This document shows positions 37,584-46,246 of a DNA stretch of 64,000 nt, one piece after another (position 1 is the stretch's first letter; every line of letters starts with the position of its first letter). The notes below the pieces were generated by a model. The model saw only the letters and a list, made by a program, of their open reading frames with translations. It ran no database searches and was not told the DNA's origin. The translations under genes were made by a program, and so were the position numbers. Source of the stretch: Thermoplasmata archaeon (GTDB lineage Archaea; Thermoplasmatota; Thermoplasmata; Lutacidiplasmatales; UBA184); the NCBI GenBank assembly GCA_022750055.1, contig JAKIWL010000001.1, positions 372,001-436,000 on the forward strand, written 5' to 3'.

Positions 37584-38387
37584 ATGCCGGAGGAGTTCTG
37601 CGTCGTCTGCGGGCGCACGGACGTTTCGACCGAGGCGGGGGTGTGCGCCGACTGCTACGCCGGTCGGCAGGCGCTCGTCAAGGTGCCCGAGCGGCCCAAG
37701 GTCGTCTTGTGCCCGACCTGCGGCGCCCGGATGTTGGGGGCCCATTGGGAAGGACGGGGTCGGTCCCCGACCCTCCTCGGGGCGGAGGACCTCTACGCGT
37801 TCCTGAACCCCGACCCAGAGGTCGCGATCCGGACCGTCGAGTGGACCGAGGATAGCCGCCACCCTCTCCTCCGAGAGGTGGAGGGCACGGTCCACCTACG
37901 CTTCCGCGGGACGGAGCGGACGCAACGGGTGGCGATGACGGTCAAGATCGAGCACCGGACGTGCGAGGATTGCAGCCGCCGGTCGGGTCATTATTTCACG
38001 GCGACGATCCAGCTCCGGGGGATGGAGGACCGCCTGCGGGAGAAATCGCCCCAACTCCGGGAACGCCTGATGCGGGCCTGGGAGTCGGCCCTCCCCGAGG
38101 CGCGCCCCGAGTGGCAACGGGCCCTCTCCTGGTTCGAGGAGCGCCCGGAGGGGTACGACTTCTACCTGACCGACACGCTCTCGGCCCGTTCCCTCGCGCG
38201 CCTGATGAAATCTCGACTATCGGCCCGGCTGAAGGAGTCGGCCACCCTGTGGGGCCGCAAGAATGGCCAGGACGTCTACCGGGTCACCCTGTGCCTTCGG
38301 GTCCCGCCGGCGCTTCCGATGCCGTCGGCCGCGTCCGGACCGTCGACCGGTCGCTCTCGGCGCGCGAGTCGAACGGCAGCCTTATGA
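37584..38387 (+). CDS. NMD3-related protein (60S export/ribosome-associated family)
   Basis: The 267-residue product has an N-terminal cluster of zinc-binding Cys pairs (CVVCG, CADC, CPTCG) and a mid-protein CEDC. It also has the conserved NMD3 segments EGTVHLRFRG, HRTCEDCSRRSGHYFTATIQLRG and EGYDFYLTDTLSARSL. Eukaryotic Nmd3 binds nascent 60S subunits, and archaeal members are presumed to act in large-subunit assembly. It is 8 nt downstream of DUF424, suggesting an operon related to ribosome biogenesis. Confidence 0.85.
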   Translation: MPEEFCVVCGRTDVSTEAGVCADCYAGRQALVKVPERPKVVLCPTCGARMLGAHWEGRGRSPTLLGAEDLYAFLNPDPEVAIRTVEWTEDSRHPLLREVEGTVHLRFRGTERTQRVAMTVKIEHRTCEDCSRRSGHYFTATIQLRGMEDRLREKSPQLRERLMRAWESALPEARPEWQRALSWFEERPEGYDFYLTDTLSARSLARLMKSRLSARLKESATLWGRKNGQDVYRVTLCLRVPPALPMPSAASGPSTGRSRRASRTAAL

Positions 38388-38432
38388 ACTGAGAACACTG
38401 CGAAACGGTTGACGCTCTGCGTCCGAAGACCC

Positions 38433-38807
38433 ATGCTGAAGAAGAGCTCGATCCTCAGGCGGCACCACGGGACGGACAACCTCGAAGAAGGAACCTTCCT
38501 CGACCTCGGCACGATGGGGTTCGACGAGGAAGAGTCGCTGGCGGGCGCGAAGGCGATCCGCACGGCCGAACTCCTGCGGTTCGACGACCTGCACAACGTC
38601 TCCAAGCTCGCCTATCAGGGCGATGTCGTCCTCATCGACTACACCTCGATCGCGAACGACCCGAACTCGGTCCGCCGCATGAGCATCGACCTGAAGAACG
38701 TCGCAAAGGATGTCGGCGGGGACGTTGCGGGGATCGCGAAGAACCTGGTCTGCCTGACGCCGGCAGGGTTCCGGATCGACCGGACCCGCATCCGTACCTC
38801 GCTGTAG
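38433..38807 (+). CDS. sepF: SepF-like cell division protein
   Basis: SepF anchors the FtsZ ring to the membrane in FtsZ-based archaea. The 124-residue product has a polar N-terminus followed by the compact SepF core: RFDDLHNVSKLAYQGDVVLIDY and KNVAKDVGGDVAGIAKNLVCLTPAGFRID. A CCTTATGA TATA element (about 38381-38388) lies 25 nt before a TTG at 38409 and 49 nt before ATG 38433. The extra eight residues from TTG would add MTLCVRRP, so the start is uncertain. FtsZ itself is not in the window. An apparent hairpin follows the gene. Confidence 0.82.
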   Translation: MLKKSSILRRHHGTDNLEEGTFLDLGTMGFDEEESLAGAKAIRTAELLRFDDLHNVSKLAYQGDVVLIDYTSIANDPNSVRRMSIDLKNVAKDVGGDVAGIAKNLVCLTPAGFRIDRTRIRTSL

Positions 38808-38865
38808 AAGCGCTTCCCCGATCGCGAGGCACGACCGCGCCGTCCCGTAACCGGAGTCCCTGCGG

Positions 38866-38895
38866 GTTGGGACCACCGCCACGGAAGGTCCCAAC
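38866..38895 (+). other. 9-bp stem-loop between sepF and the aminopeptidase gene
   Basis: GTTGGGACC and GGTCCCAAC form a perfect 9-bp stem with a 12-nt loop. It sits 58 nt after the sepF stop and 88 nt before the aminopeptidase start. It could be a transcript-end structure, an sRNA stem or an operator. Confidence 0.4.
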
Positions 38896-38953
38896 GGCTC
38901 GTCGCATCGGCCCGTCCGGAAGGCCTATCTGGTCGACCCTCTCCCCTTGGCGT

Positions 38954-38969
38954 GGGCCCGATCGGGCCC
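38954..38969. promoter_or_regulatory. 16-bp perfect palindrome upstream of the aminopeptidase gene
   Basis: GGGCCCGATCGGGCCC is fully self-complementary over 16 bp and ends 13 nt before ATG 38983. No TATA-like element is visible between it and the start. It is a candidate operator; in an RNA it would form a strong hairpin just ahead of the start codon. Confidence 0.45.
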
Positions 38970-38982
38970 TCGAGCGAGCTCG

Positions 38983-40509
38983 ATGAAGATCTCAATTGAC
39001 CGGCGGGACGCGACCGAGGCGAACGTCGACGTATCGGTCAGCGGGCTCCCCGAGCGCGCCGAGAAGGAGGAAGGACTGCCGCGAACCCTGGCCCGGGAGG
39101 AGGCGGTCACCGCCGGCCTGGTCGGGATAGCGTGGAAGAACCGGGAGATCCGCGGTCGGCGCAAGGAGGTCACCGTGTTCCATCGACCGGACGGGAAGGG
39201 ACGGGTCGGTCTCGTCGGGCTCGGCCCGCGGGACTCGGTCGATGTCGAGTCGATCCGGCGGGCCGCAGCGGAAGCGGTTCGGGCGCTGCGGGGCCACAGC
39301 GTGCAGAGCATCGGATTGCGCCTGGCGTCGTTCGCGATCGGCAGCGTCGCCCCGGAGGACGCGGCGGCCGCGCTCGCCGAGGGCGCCGTCCTCGGCGGAT
39401 ATGAGTTCACCCGCTACCGGGCCCCCCGCGACGCGCCCATCGAGGAAGCGACCGTCTTTCTCGGGAGCGAGCACGGACGCCTCGAGAGCGCCATCCGAAA
39501 GGCGGTCGAACGGACCCGGTCGGTCGCCGAGGTGGTCCTGTGGACCCGCGACCTGTCGAACCTGCCGGCCGACACCGCCACCCCGGAGCGACTGGCCGAG
39601 GAGGCGCGCGCCCTGGGTAAGGAGTTCGACCTCAAGGTCACGGTCTTCAACGAAGCGAAACTGGCAGAGATGCACTGCGGCGGGCTGCTCGCCGTCGGGG
39701 GAGGTTCGAGCCATCCGCCCCGGCTCATCGTGCTGGAGTACGCGGGCGGCAACCGCTCCGGAAAGACGGTCGCCGTCGTCGGCAAGGGGATCACCTTCGA
39801 CTCGGGCGGGATCTCGATCAAGCCCGCCCTCCACATGGCCGATATGAAGTTCGACAAGTCCGGGGCCGTGGCGGTCCTCGGGATCCTGCGTGCCGCCGCG
39901 ACCCTCAAGCTACCGCCGAAGGTCATCGGCGTCCTCGCGTGCGCCGAGAACCTCCCGGGAGGCGGCGCCTATCGACCCGGCGACGTCGTCACGACCTACA
40001 ACGGCAAGACGATCGAGATCCTGAACACGGACGCCGAGGGCCGGGTCGTCCTGTCGGACGCGCTCGCGTTCGCCGTGGACCGCTACCACCCGGACGTCGT
40101 CATCGACCTCGCCACCCTCACCGGCGCCTGCGTGACGGCGCTCGGCGACGACACCGCCGGCCTCATCTCGACGAACGACGCCCTCGCGCTCGCCCTCCTC
40201 GACGCCTCGGCGCGCACGGGGGAGCCGATCTGGCGCCTGCCCCTCACGGACGTCCATCGGGAGCTCGTCAAGAGCGAGGTCGCCGACGTCCGCAACTCGA
40301 CCGAGATCCCTCCGGCCGGGGCGCTGACCGCTGCGGCGTTCCTCGAGACGTTCGTCGGGACCACGACCGCCTGGGCCCACCTCGACATCGCCGGACCGGC
40401 CTGGACGAACTCTTCGACCCGCAAGTATCAACCCGCCTACCTGCCGGTGGGCGCCACCGCGTTCGGAGTGCGTCTGGTCACCCGCTACCTCGAGGACGGC
40501 GCCCGCTAG
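38983..40509 (+). CDS. pepA: Leucyl aminopeptidase (M17 family)
   Basis: This is a two-metal hexameric aminopeptidase that trims N-terminal residues from peptides. The 508-residue product has the M17 catalytic domain. VVGKGITFDSGGISIKP supplies a metal-binding Lys and Asp, with MKFDKSGAVAVLG and the signature NTDAEGRVVLSDAL. ATLTGACVTALG and a C-terminal region with the conserved WAHLDIAG follow. ATG 38983 was chosen over 38947, because the latter begins with 12 unsupported residues overlapping the palindrome region. It would help recycle peptides left by the PAN and Cdc48 machines. Confidence 0.95.
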   Translation: MKISIDRRDATEANVDVSVSGLPERAEKEEGLPRTLAREEAVTAGLVGIAWKNREIRGRRKEVTVFHRPDGKGRVGLVGLGPRDSVDVESIRRAAAEAVRALRGHSVQSIGLRLASFAIGSVAPEDAAAALAEGAVLGGYEFTRYRAPRDAPIEEATVFLGSEHGRLESAIRKAVERTRSVAEVVLWTRDLSNLPADTATPERLAEEARALGKEFDLKVTVFNEAKLAEMHCGGLLAVGGGSSHPPRLIVLEYAGGNRSGKTVAVVGKGITFDSGGISIKPALHMADMKFDKSGAVAVLGILRAAATLKLPPKVIGVLACAENLPGGGAYRPGDVVTTYNGKTIEILNTDAEGRVVLSDALAFAVDRYHPDVVIDLATLTGACVTALGDDTAGLISTNDALALALLDASARTGEPIWRLPLTDVHRELVKSEVADVRNSTEIPPAGALTAAAFLETFVGTTTAWAHLDIAGPAWTNSSTRKYQPAYLPVGATAFGVRLVTRYLEDGAR

Positions 40510-40561
40510 ACGGCTCCCGGACGCTCCGGCCTCCCCGCCGCGGGCCCCTCCGGGCGCGTCG

Positions 40562-42013
40562 CTAGTTGCCCACGATCCGGACGGATTCGCCGCCGTGCCG
40601 GGTGGCCCGTGGACGGACCTCGCAGAACAACGGGGTGTGGTAGCCTCCGCCGGTGACGAGCGCGACGCCCACCGGCAGGGATTGGATCATCTCGGTCATG
40701 CCGGGCGTGAGGCCCTCGATCGACTGGGCGATCGCCCTCACGTCGAGCGGGTTCGTGACCTGCAGGATCAGCTGGGTGTTGCACTGGGAGAGGACCGACT
40801 TGTCGATCCGGGCGGCCCGCTGGGTGACCACGCACAGGCCGAGCCCGAACTTCCGACCCTCGCTCGCGATGTTCTTCAGGATCCTGGAGCAGGTCGCGGT
40901 CCCCTGTTGGGGGGCGAAGTTGTGGGCCTCTTCGATCACCAAGAAGAGCGGCGGGATCTTGTCCTTCTTGCGGTTGTCGAACAGGTTCGACGCGATCCGG
41001 GCGACGACAAGCTCCTGGACGTCGGGGGCGACCCCGCGCAGGTTGATCAACGTCGCGACCCCCTTGACAACGAGCTCGCTCAGGCTCGTTCCCTTCGGCC
41101 CGAGGATCTTCGTCTGCTCGAGGTATTCCAGCCGCTCGTGAAGGGTCTCGGCCACCGCGCCTTCGCCGTGCTCCGCGGCCCGGACGAGGTCCTTGACCCC
41201 GTAATCCGCGTTCGTCTGGGCGACCGCGTCGACGATCTCCTTCAGCGGGGCGAGGTAGCTCTTGACATTGGTCAGGCCCATGAAGACGAGCAGGTCCCGC
41301 GGGTCGATGTGTCTCAGGGAGAAGGTGAGCGGTTTCGCCGACGGGTTCAGCGCCACATCGGGGGAGAACTCCTGGACCTGCTTTGCGAACCCCTGGGCCT
41401 CCACGGCGAATCGGGCGCTCGCCCCGTTCTTCTCCGCCGGGTTTCGGAGGGATCCGTACTCGCCGTGGGGGTCGATGATCACGCACGTCACCTTGTGGCG
41501 CAAGAGCTCCTCGATGAGGACCCCGAGGAGGTAGCTCTTGCCGCCGCCGGTCTTCGCAAGGACCGAGACGTGACGTTGGACGAGCTGGTTGATGTCGAGC
41601 TCGATCCGCAGGTCGTGGTTGCGCAGGAGGCCGACGTAAGCGCCGGTGTTCCCTCGATGCTTGAGTCCGAGGACCTCGGCGATGAGCGGCTCCTCGGCGC
41701 GATAGACCTTGGCACCGGGACGGAAGGGGATCGTCGGGATCTTGACGATGCCCTGCCCGTCCCGGAACCCGATGATCGTCGCGACCCCGAGCAGGCGCTC
41801 GTGGATGGGGGTGGAGATCTCGCCCCGCCCGATCTCATCGGCGCGCTCCAAATTGAGGTCGCTCGTGCGGTGAAGGTCATCGAGCTGGCAGAGGACCCGA
41901 CCGTGGGACTCGTCCTCGATGGTGAGGTAGTCCCCTCGCTCGATCGGGTGCGAGAGGCTGATCTGGAAGTGCCCGAGGCCGACGTCGCCGAAGATGACCC
42001 CGACGTCTTCCAC
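40562..42013 (-). CDS. herA: HerA-type DNA translocase (FtsK/HerA ATPase)
   Basis: HerA is the hexameric DNA-pumping ATPase that works with NurA nuclease in DNA-end resection for homologous repair. The 483-residue product has the HAS-barrel N-terminus (GDYLTIEDESHGRVLCQLDDL), Walker A AKTGGGKS (residues 153-160), VIIDPHGEYGSLRNP, Walker B PPLFLVIEEAHNFAP and GLGLCVVTQRAARIDKSVLSQCNTQ near the C-terminus. NurA, Mre11 and Rad50 are not in the window. It is divergent from the coiled-coil protein gene. Confidence 0.92.
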   Translation of the reverse strand: MEDVGVIFGDVGLGHFQISLSHPIERGDYLTIEDESHGRVLCQLDDLHRTSDLNLERADEIGRGEISTPIHERLLGVATIIGFRDGQGIVKIPTIPFRPGAKVYRAEEPLIAEVLGLKHRGNTGAYVGLLRNHDLRIELDINQLVQRHVSVLAKTGGGKSYLLGVLIEELLRHKVTCVIIDPHGEYGSLRNPAEKNGASARFAVEAQGFAKQVQEFSPDVALNPSAKPLTFSLRHIDPRDLLVFMGLTNVKSYLAPLKEIVDAVAQTNADYGVKDLVRAAEHGEGAVAETLHERLEYLEQTKILGPKGTSLSELVVKGVATLINLRGVAPDVQELVVARIASNLFDNRKKDKIPPLFLVIEEAHNFAPQQGTATCSRILKNIASEGRKFGLGLCVVTQRAARIDKSVLSQCNTQLILQVTNPLDVRAIAQSIEGLTPGMTEMIQSLPVGVALVTGGGYHTPLFCEVRPRATRHGGESVRIVGN

Positions 42014-42202
42014 GGCGTTTCATCGAAGGGGGCGGTTATTAGCGTGACGCGGGACGAGAAGCGACGCAACGCGTCGCGGACCCAGAGCGCCCGGAGGGCA
42101 GGTCGTACCGATCGCGAGGGGGCCTCCAAGGACCGCTTCGGGTCCGTCCGCACCGTGGCCGGCCGGGTCGCTCGACCCGTCGCGGGGCCCTCGCCCCGAA
42201 CC

Positions 42203-42210
42203 CTTATATC
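42203..42210 (+). promoter_or_regulatory. TATA box CTTATATC of the coiled-coil protein gene
   Basis: A consensus archaeal TATA element, 39 nt before the ATG at 42249, predicts a leader of about 14 nt. It lies in the 235-nt divergent gap with herA, which contains no other feature I can name. Confidence 0.55.
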
Positions 42211-42248
42211 TGCGTCCCGGTCAAACCGACCACATCCCATCGCCCTCG

Positions 42249-43127
42249 ATGGGTGGTGCCCGTTTGACCGACGCCTCCGAGGACCTCGAACGTAAGCGAG
42301 CCGAGTCGAATTCCCGGGCGGACGAGTTCCGCGCCCTGCGAGACCGGCTGAACAGCGAGTCGCGCGCGCGGGCGGAGGAGCGGGCTCAGCACGTCGATGA
42401 ACTGAGGGCGAAGAGCGCCGAGGCCCAGGACCATCGGCGACACCGCGACGAGCTCAATGAGGAGGTCCGGGAGGCCAAGCGCCTTCGGGAGGAATGGAAC
42501 CGCAAGCTCCAGGAGACCTCCGACCGGGCGGCCGAGCTCAAGCGACTGCGCACCCCGCGCGCTGGCGCGATCCCCGTCTGGCGCCTGCGCAAGGAGCTCA
42601 AAGAGCTCGAGTTCCGTCACATGACGAGCGCCCTCACGGGGGATCAGGAAAAGCGCCTGATCGAGGAGATGAAGCGATTGCAGGGCGCGATACGGTCCCA
42701 GGAGGAGGAGCTCCGGCAGGACCCGGAGATCGAGAAGGCGACGGTCCTCCTCGAGGAGGCGAGGACCGAGGCCGAGAAGCACCACGCGGCCGTCGGTCGG
42801 CTGGCCGAGGAGGCCCAGCGCGAGCACGAGAGCATGGTCCGCCTCTACGAGGAGGTCGACGAGCTCCGTCGGAAGGCCGACGAGGTCCAGACCCGGCTGA
42901 TCGAGGTGAAGACCCAAGCGGATGACGCCCACCGATCCCACATCGCTTCGATCGAGGAGGTCCGCGACATCGAGAAGCTGCTCTACGCGGCCCGGGGCGG
43001 GAACGCTCCGGCCTCGTGGGCCGATGCCGAGCCCCCTCGCGAAGAGGATTTCCTGGCGAGGCTAAAGAAGGGCGAGAAGGTATCGACGGAGGACCTCCTC
43101 GAACTCCAAAAGTCCGGACGGGCCTGA
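42249..43127 (+). CDS. Archaeal coiled-coil protein (COG1340-like)
   Basis: The 292-residue protein is almost entirely predicted coiled coil, with heptad-rich Glu/Arg/Leu sequence such as LRDRLNSESRARAEERAQHV and RRKADEVQTRLIEVKTQADD. A central conserved patch is RAGAIPVWRLRKELKELEFR. The layout and this patch match an archaeal family of uncharacterised coiled-coil proteins (COG1340). The C-terminus has a short acidic segment. A HAD phosphatase-type gene starts 10 nt later; a coiled-coil/phosphatase pairing is known from some archaeal genomes, but its role is unclear. Confidence 0.75.
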   Translation: MGGARLTDASEDLERKRAESNSRADEFRALRDRLNSESRARAEERAQHVDELRAKSAEAQDHRRHRDELNEEVREAKRLREEWNRKLQETSDRAAELKRLRTPRAGAIPVWRLRKELKELEFRHMTSALTGDQEKRLIEEMKRLQGAIRSQEEELRQDPEIEKATVLLEEARTEAEKHHAAVGRLAEEAQREHESMVRLYEEVDELRRKADEVQTRLIEVKTQADDAHRSHIASIEEVRDIEKLLYAARGGNAPASWADAEPPREEDFLARLKKGEKVSTEDLLELQKSGRA

Positions 43128-43137
43128 ACGGAGCGAG

Positions 43138-43920
43138 TTGGCCCACCCGGCGGGGGAAGCCCGCGCGGTCGTCTTCGACCTCGATGAAACGCTCGTCGCC
43201 GTCCACACGCTCGCCCGGTGGCAGTGGGCCTGGCGGCCGAACGGTCCCGCTCTCTCGGAGAGACACGTGCGGGCCGCCCTGCATCGGGAGCTGCACGCCT
43301 GGGACCGGCGCCGTTGGCGCGGCCTCGTCGGGGCCGAACCTCCCGCCGGACCGGCCGACTACCTCGACCACCTGAGGCGAACGCTGCTTGCGGTGGCCGA
43401 CCGCCCCCTCCCGGAGGTCGAGGTGGCGGCGGTCCTCGAGCGATTCCTAAAGCCCGTCGGTCCGTTCGAGACCCTGATGGACGTCGCGCCGGCACTGGGC
43501 GTGCTCGAGGAACGCTCGGTCGAGTTCGCGGTCCTGACCCCGATGCCCGACGACGCCGCCCGCGGTTTGCTGCGGCGCTCCGGGATCCCCGAAGACCGCC
43601 TCCTCCCCTCTTCCGGGGGGAATCCCCCACCTCCGGACAAGGCCGCCTTCCGAAGGGCATCGAGCGCGTTGAAGGTGCGGCCGTCCCAGGCGCTGTTCAT
43701 CGGCGACCTGTATTGGAGCGATGTTCGAGCGGCGGCCCGGGCCGGCCTGACGGCCCTGCTCCTGGACCGGGAAGATCGCAGCACCCCGGCCACCGGGGTC
43801 CGCATTCACTCGCTGACCGAACTCCGAGCCCTCTTGGACCGCTCGGAGACGGCACCAACGGCGTCCGAGACCCGCCCCTCCGAGCCCGATTCCGACGCGG
43901 GGCCACCCCCGCCGCCCTAG
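43138..43920 (+). CDS. HAD-superfamily hydrolase
   Basis: The 260-residue protein has motif I VVFDLDETLV (Asp14, Asp16), motif II in FAVLTPMPDD, motif III Lys in PPDKAAFRRA, and motif IV FIGDLYWSDVRAA. The catalytic set for a phosphohydrolase is complete. The substrate is unknown. The C-terminal 35 residues are Pro/Glu-rich and disordered. The TTG start at 43138 lies 10 nt after the coiled-coil gene and defines a two-gene operon. Confidence 0.82.
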   Translation: MAHPAGEARAVVFDLDETLVAVHTLARWQWAWRPNGPALSERHVRAALHRELHAWDRRRWRGLVGAEPPAGPADYLDHLRRTLLAVADRPLPEVEVAAVLERFLKPVGPFETLMDVAPALGVLEERSVEFAVLTPMPDDAARGLLRRSGIPEDRLLPSSGGNPPPPDKAAFRRASSALKVRPSQALFIGDLYWSDVRAAARAGLTALLLDREDRSTPATGVRIHSLTELRALLDRSETAPTASETRPSEPDSDAGPPPPP

Positions 43921-44129
43921 GTGCGGCGGCCTCAATCCGCGATGCTCCCCGATCCGCTGGCTTCGGCAAGGGCCCGGGGCGAGCGCGCGGTCCTGACCGG
44001 CCGGCTGGGTCCCAGGATTCCATCGTCCTTCGCCGGGACGGGTCGTCTCCATCCGAAGGGCGGGGAGTGCCCCGGGCCCGATGGGCAACGAGTGTTTTAT
44101 ACCGCCCCCCTCAGTGGGCAGGTCCGTCG

Positions 44130-44531
44130 ATGCGCTACGTCAAGCTCAATCAGGACGACCTCCGCAAGGTCATGGAGCTCTACGAGGGGGTCATGTCGCA
44201 CGCTTGCCACGGCCTGTTCTTCAAGGAGGGTTCGGTGCTCGGCTCGGAGCTCGCCACAGAGGCTCTCAAGGACCGGGCCCACTACTTCGAGCGGGCCAGC
44301 CAGATACTCAAAGAGCGCGGCTGGATCGAGGGGGCGACGTTCAAAGATGGCGAGGTCGTGGTGCACGGTTCGATCGAGGTGGTCTCGAGCGACATACCCA
44401 CCTGCCACCGCCTTCGGGGCATTCTCCGCGAGTTCTACGAACGCTTTAAGGGGTCGCGCGTCAAGTGTACCGAGGAGACATGCGCCAGCGTGGGACAGAC
44501 GGAGTGCCGATTCCGAATTGAGGACGCCTAG
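44130..44531 (+). CDS. V4R-domain protein
   Basis: The 133-residue single-domain V4R (4-vinyl reductase) protein has HACHGLFFKEG, GSVLGSELATEALK and the Cys-containing C-terminal region KCTEETCASVGQTECRF. The V4R fold is shared with Bet3-type TRAPP subunits and binds small ligands in other systems. The Cys set may bind metal. A TTTTATACC TATA element is centred about 31 nt upstream, so the transcript is nearly leaderless. A roadblock-domain gene starts 12 nt downstream. Confidence 0.8.
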   Translation: MRYVKLNQDDLRKVMELYEGVMSHACHGLFFKEGSVLGSELATEALKDRAHYFERASQILKERGWIEGATFKDGEVVVHGSIEVVSSDIPTCHRLRGILREFYERFKGSRVKCTEETCASVGQTECRFRIEDA

Positions 44532-44543
44532 GAAACACCGGGA

Positions 44544-44903
44544 ATGATGGCAACAGGGAACGTAGGTACCGTCGTCAAGGAGCTGAAGACCCGAATTTCG
44601 GGGCTCGCCGCGGCGCTCGTGTCGCGCGATGGGCTCGTCCTGTACGCGGACGTACCGAGCGGGGTGTACACCGAGACCTTCGCGATCATGTGTGCGACGA
44701 TCCTGGGCGCCGCCGCGACCGCCAACACCGAGCTCAACCGGGCCTCTCCAGAGCGGATCCTCGTCGAGGGGAACGACTCCAAGACGCTCATCGTTGGATG
44801 CGGGAAGAAGGCGCTCCTCGTGGCCGTCGTCGACCAGTCGGCGGATGTGCCCAAGGTCTTCGCCGAGGTCACGAAGGTCGCCGACCTCCTGAAGGTCCAG
44901 TAG
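44544..44903 (+). CDS. Roadblock/LC7-domain protein
   Basis: The 119-residue protein is of the roadblock/LC7 (MglB-like) fold: ISGLAAALVSRDGLVLYADV, FAIMCATILGAAATANTEL, GNDSKTLIVGCGKKALLVAVV. Such proteins regulate small Ras-like GTPases as dimers. No GTPase gene is adjacent. The upstream V4R gene suggests a paired signalling module. ATG 44544 is followed by a second ATG at 44547. Confidence 0.85.
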   Translation: MMATGNVGTVVKELKTRISGLAAALVSRDGLVLYADVPSGVYTETFAIMCATILGAAATANTELNRASPERILVEGNDSKTLIVGCGKKALLVAVVDQSADVPKVFAEVTKVADLLKVQ

Positions 44904-44963
44904 CGAACCCACTCGAGCGCTCCGCGTCGGCGGATCGGTCGGGGTTCCGGGGGCGCGGTACGC

Positions 44964-45818
44964 TCAGGCGGAGGCCGCGTCGAACTCCGGTGCGGGAGCC
45001 GGAGCCGAATCGAGCCGTCGACCAAACCCCGTGAACACCCGTACCCCGTAGCCGAGCAGCGCTCCGACGAGGCGGAACCAGGCGGTCAGGGTGCGCTGGT
45101 TCGTGACGAGCCGACGAAGCCGGTAGTGGCCCCAGAGGGCGCCGTGCTTCTCGGTGAGCTGCTTTCGACCGTACCCGTTCCAGAACGCCTGGTACAGGAA
45201 CCGGACCAGGTTCGCCCGGACCTGGTGGTAGACCCGGGCGTCGGGCTCGTAGCGGATCGAGACCCCCGTCTCGACCGCGCGCAGGTTGAGGTCGATGTCC
45301 TCGGCGGTGATGAAGCGGGGGTCGAACCCGCCCAAGCGCAGGAACAACCCGCGCCGATACCCGAGGTTGCAGCTCGGGTACGTGACGTCGTTCCCACGCT
45401 GGAACAGTTCGACACGCTCGAGCAGACCGTACTGCGCGGAGCCGACGGCGACCGTCCGTCCCGCGACGACGTCGCTGTGTTCAAAGCCGGCCCGGATCGC
45501 ATCGAGCCATCCGGAATCGGCGAAACAATCCCCGTCGGTGAAGGCGATGAGCTCGGCGCGCGCCAGGGCGACCCCGAGGTTCCGGCCGATCCCACGCGAG
45601 CCCCGCCGCTGGACCCCCCGATAGATCAGGGGATGGGCGTGCTCGAACTGCTGGGAGATCGCCCAGGTACGGTCCCGGGAGTGCGCGTCGACCAGGACGA
45701 TCTCGAAGGGAGGGGTCTGCGAAAGGAGGCTTTCCAGGAGCCGCTCGAGGTGGGCCTGTTCGTCGCGAACCGTTAGGACGATGGAAACAAAGGCCGGAGG
45801 GGCGCCACTACTTCCCAA
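44964..45818 (-). CDS. Family 2 glycosyltransferase
   Basis: The 284-residue GT-A enzyme begins with the nucleotide-sugar fold: VSIVLTVRDEQAHLERLLES, EIVLVDAHSRDRT and the metal motif FTDGDCFADSGWL. A later conserved acceptor region includes FRxITAEDIDLNLRAV-like residues (FITAEDIDLNLRAVETG). It probably adds a sugar to a lipid or surface glycan. Candidate acceptors are the large sequon-rich surface proteins in this genome. The start overlaps the end of the PRC-barrel gene by 11 nt. Confidence 0.88.
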   Translation of the reverse strand: MGSSGAPPAFVSIVLTVRDEQAHLERLLESLLSQTPPFEIVLVDAHSRDRTWAISQQFEHAHPLIYRGVQRRGSRGIGRNLGVALARAELIAFTDGDCFADSGWLDAIRAGFEHSDVVAGRTVAVGSAQYGLLERVELFQRGNDVTYPSCNLGYRRGLFLRLGGFDPRFITAEDIDLNLRAVETGVSIRYEPDARVYHQVRANLVRFLYQAFWNGYGRKQLTEKHGALWGHYRLRRLVTNQRTLTAWFRLVGALLGYGVRVFTGFGRRLDSAPAPAPEFDAASA

Positions 45819-46050
45819 TTTCCATCACGACGACGTCTTTGACCGCTCGCATGCTCTTGAAGGGGAGCACGAGCCGGCCGGACGCGTCGGTCTGGAAGAG
45901 GCGCTGTTCGATGTCGTCGTTGGGTTGGACGAGAACGTGGGCGATCGCGCCGTTCTGGGTGTCGACAACGAAGTTCTCGATCAGACCGAGGATCTGCCCG
46001 TCGTTGGTCATCACCGTCTTTCCTCGGAGCTCGGTCAGGAACTTGCGCAT
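45808..46050 (-). CDS. PRC-barrel domain protein
   Basis: The 80-residue single PRC-barrel protein begins MRKFLTELRGKTVMTNDGQILG and continues FVVDTQNGAIAHVLVQPND, RLVLPFKSMRAVKDVVVMEI. PRC barrels occur in photosynthetic reaction centres, RimM and small archaeal proteins, including a CdvB partner. ATG 46050 is preferred over ATG 46068, because the minus-strand TATA GTTAAATATC (about 46080-46089) would place transcription start near 46060. A glycosyltransferase follows with an 11-nt overlap. Confidence 0.82.
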   Translation of the reverse strand: MRKFLTELRGKTVMTNDGQILGLIENFVVDTQNGAIAHVLVQPNDDIEQRLFQTDASGRLVLPFKSMRAVKDVVVMEIGK

Positions 46051-46209
46051 GTCGTCCTCGGTCCGCATGGGAAGCCTACGATATTTAACCGTTCTACCGA
46101 ACAGGAAGCGCTCCGGTCGAATCCGGGGATCGCGCGCGCTCCGAACGAGTCGGGCCAAGACCCGACAATCTCCCTCGAGCGGGCCCGACCGAACTCAGCT
46201 CCGGTAACG

Positions 46210-46217
46210 CTTATATC
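46210..46217 (+). promoter_or_regulatory. TATA box CTTATATC of the L18e operon
   Basis: A consensus TATA element centred 33 nt before the L18e ATG at 46247. It probably drives the whole L18e-L13-S9-RpoN operon. Confidence 0.6.
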
Positions 46218-46246
46218 GGCCACCCGGGTCGAGGGCGACCCGACCC

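Noticed and set aside
42014-42248. Possible small RNA or operator in the herA/coiled-coil gap
   Set aside because: Only a TATA box and short weak inverted repeats are visible. No stable structure or ORF could be supported.
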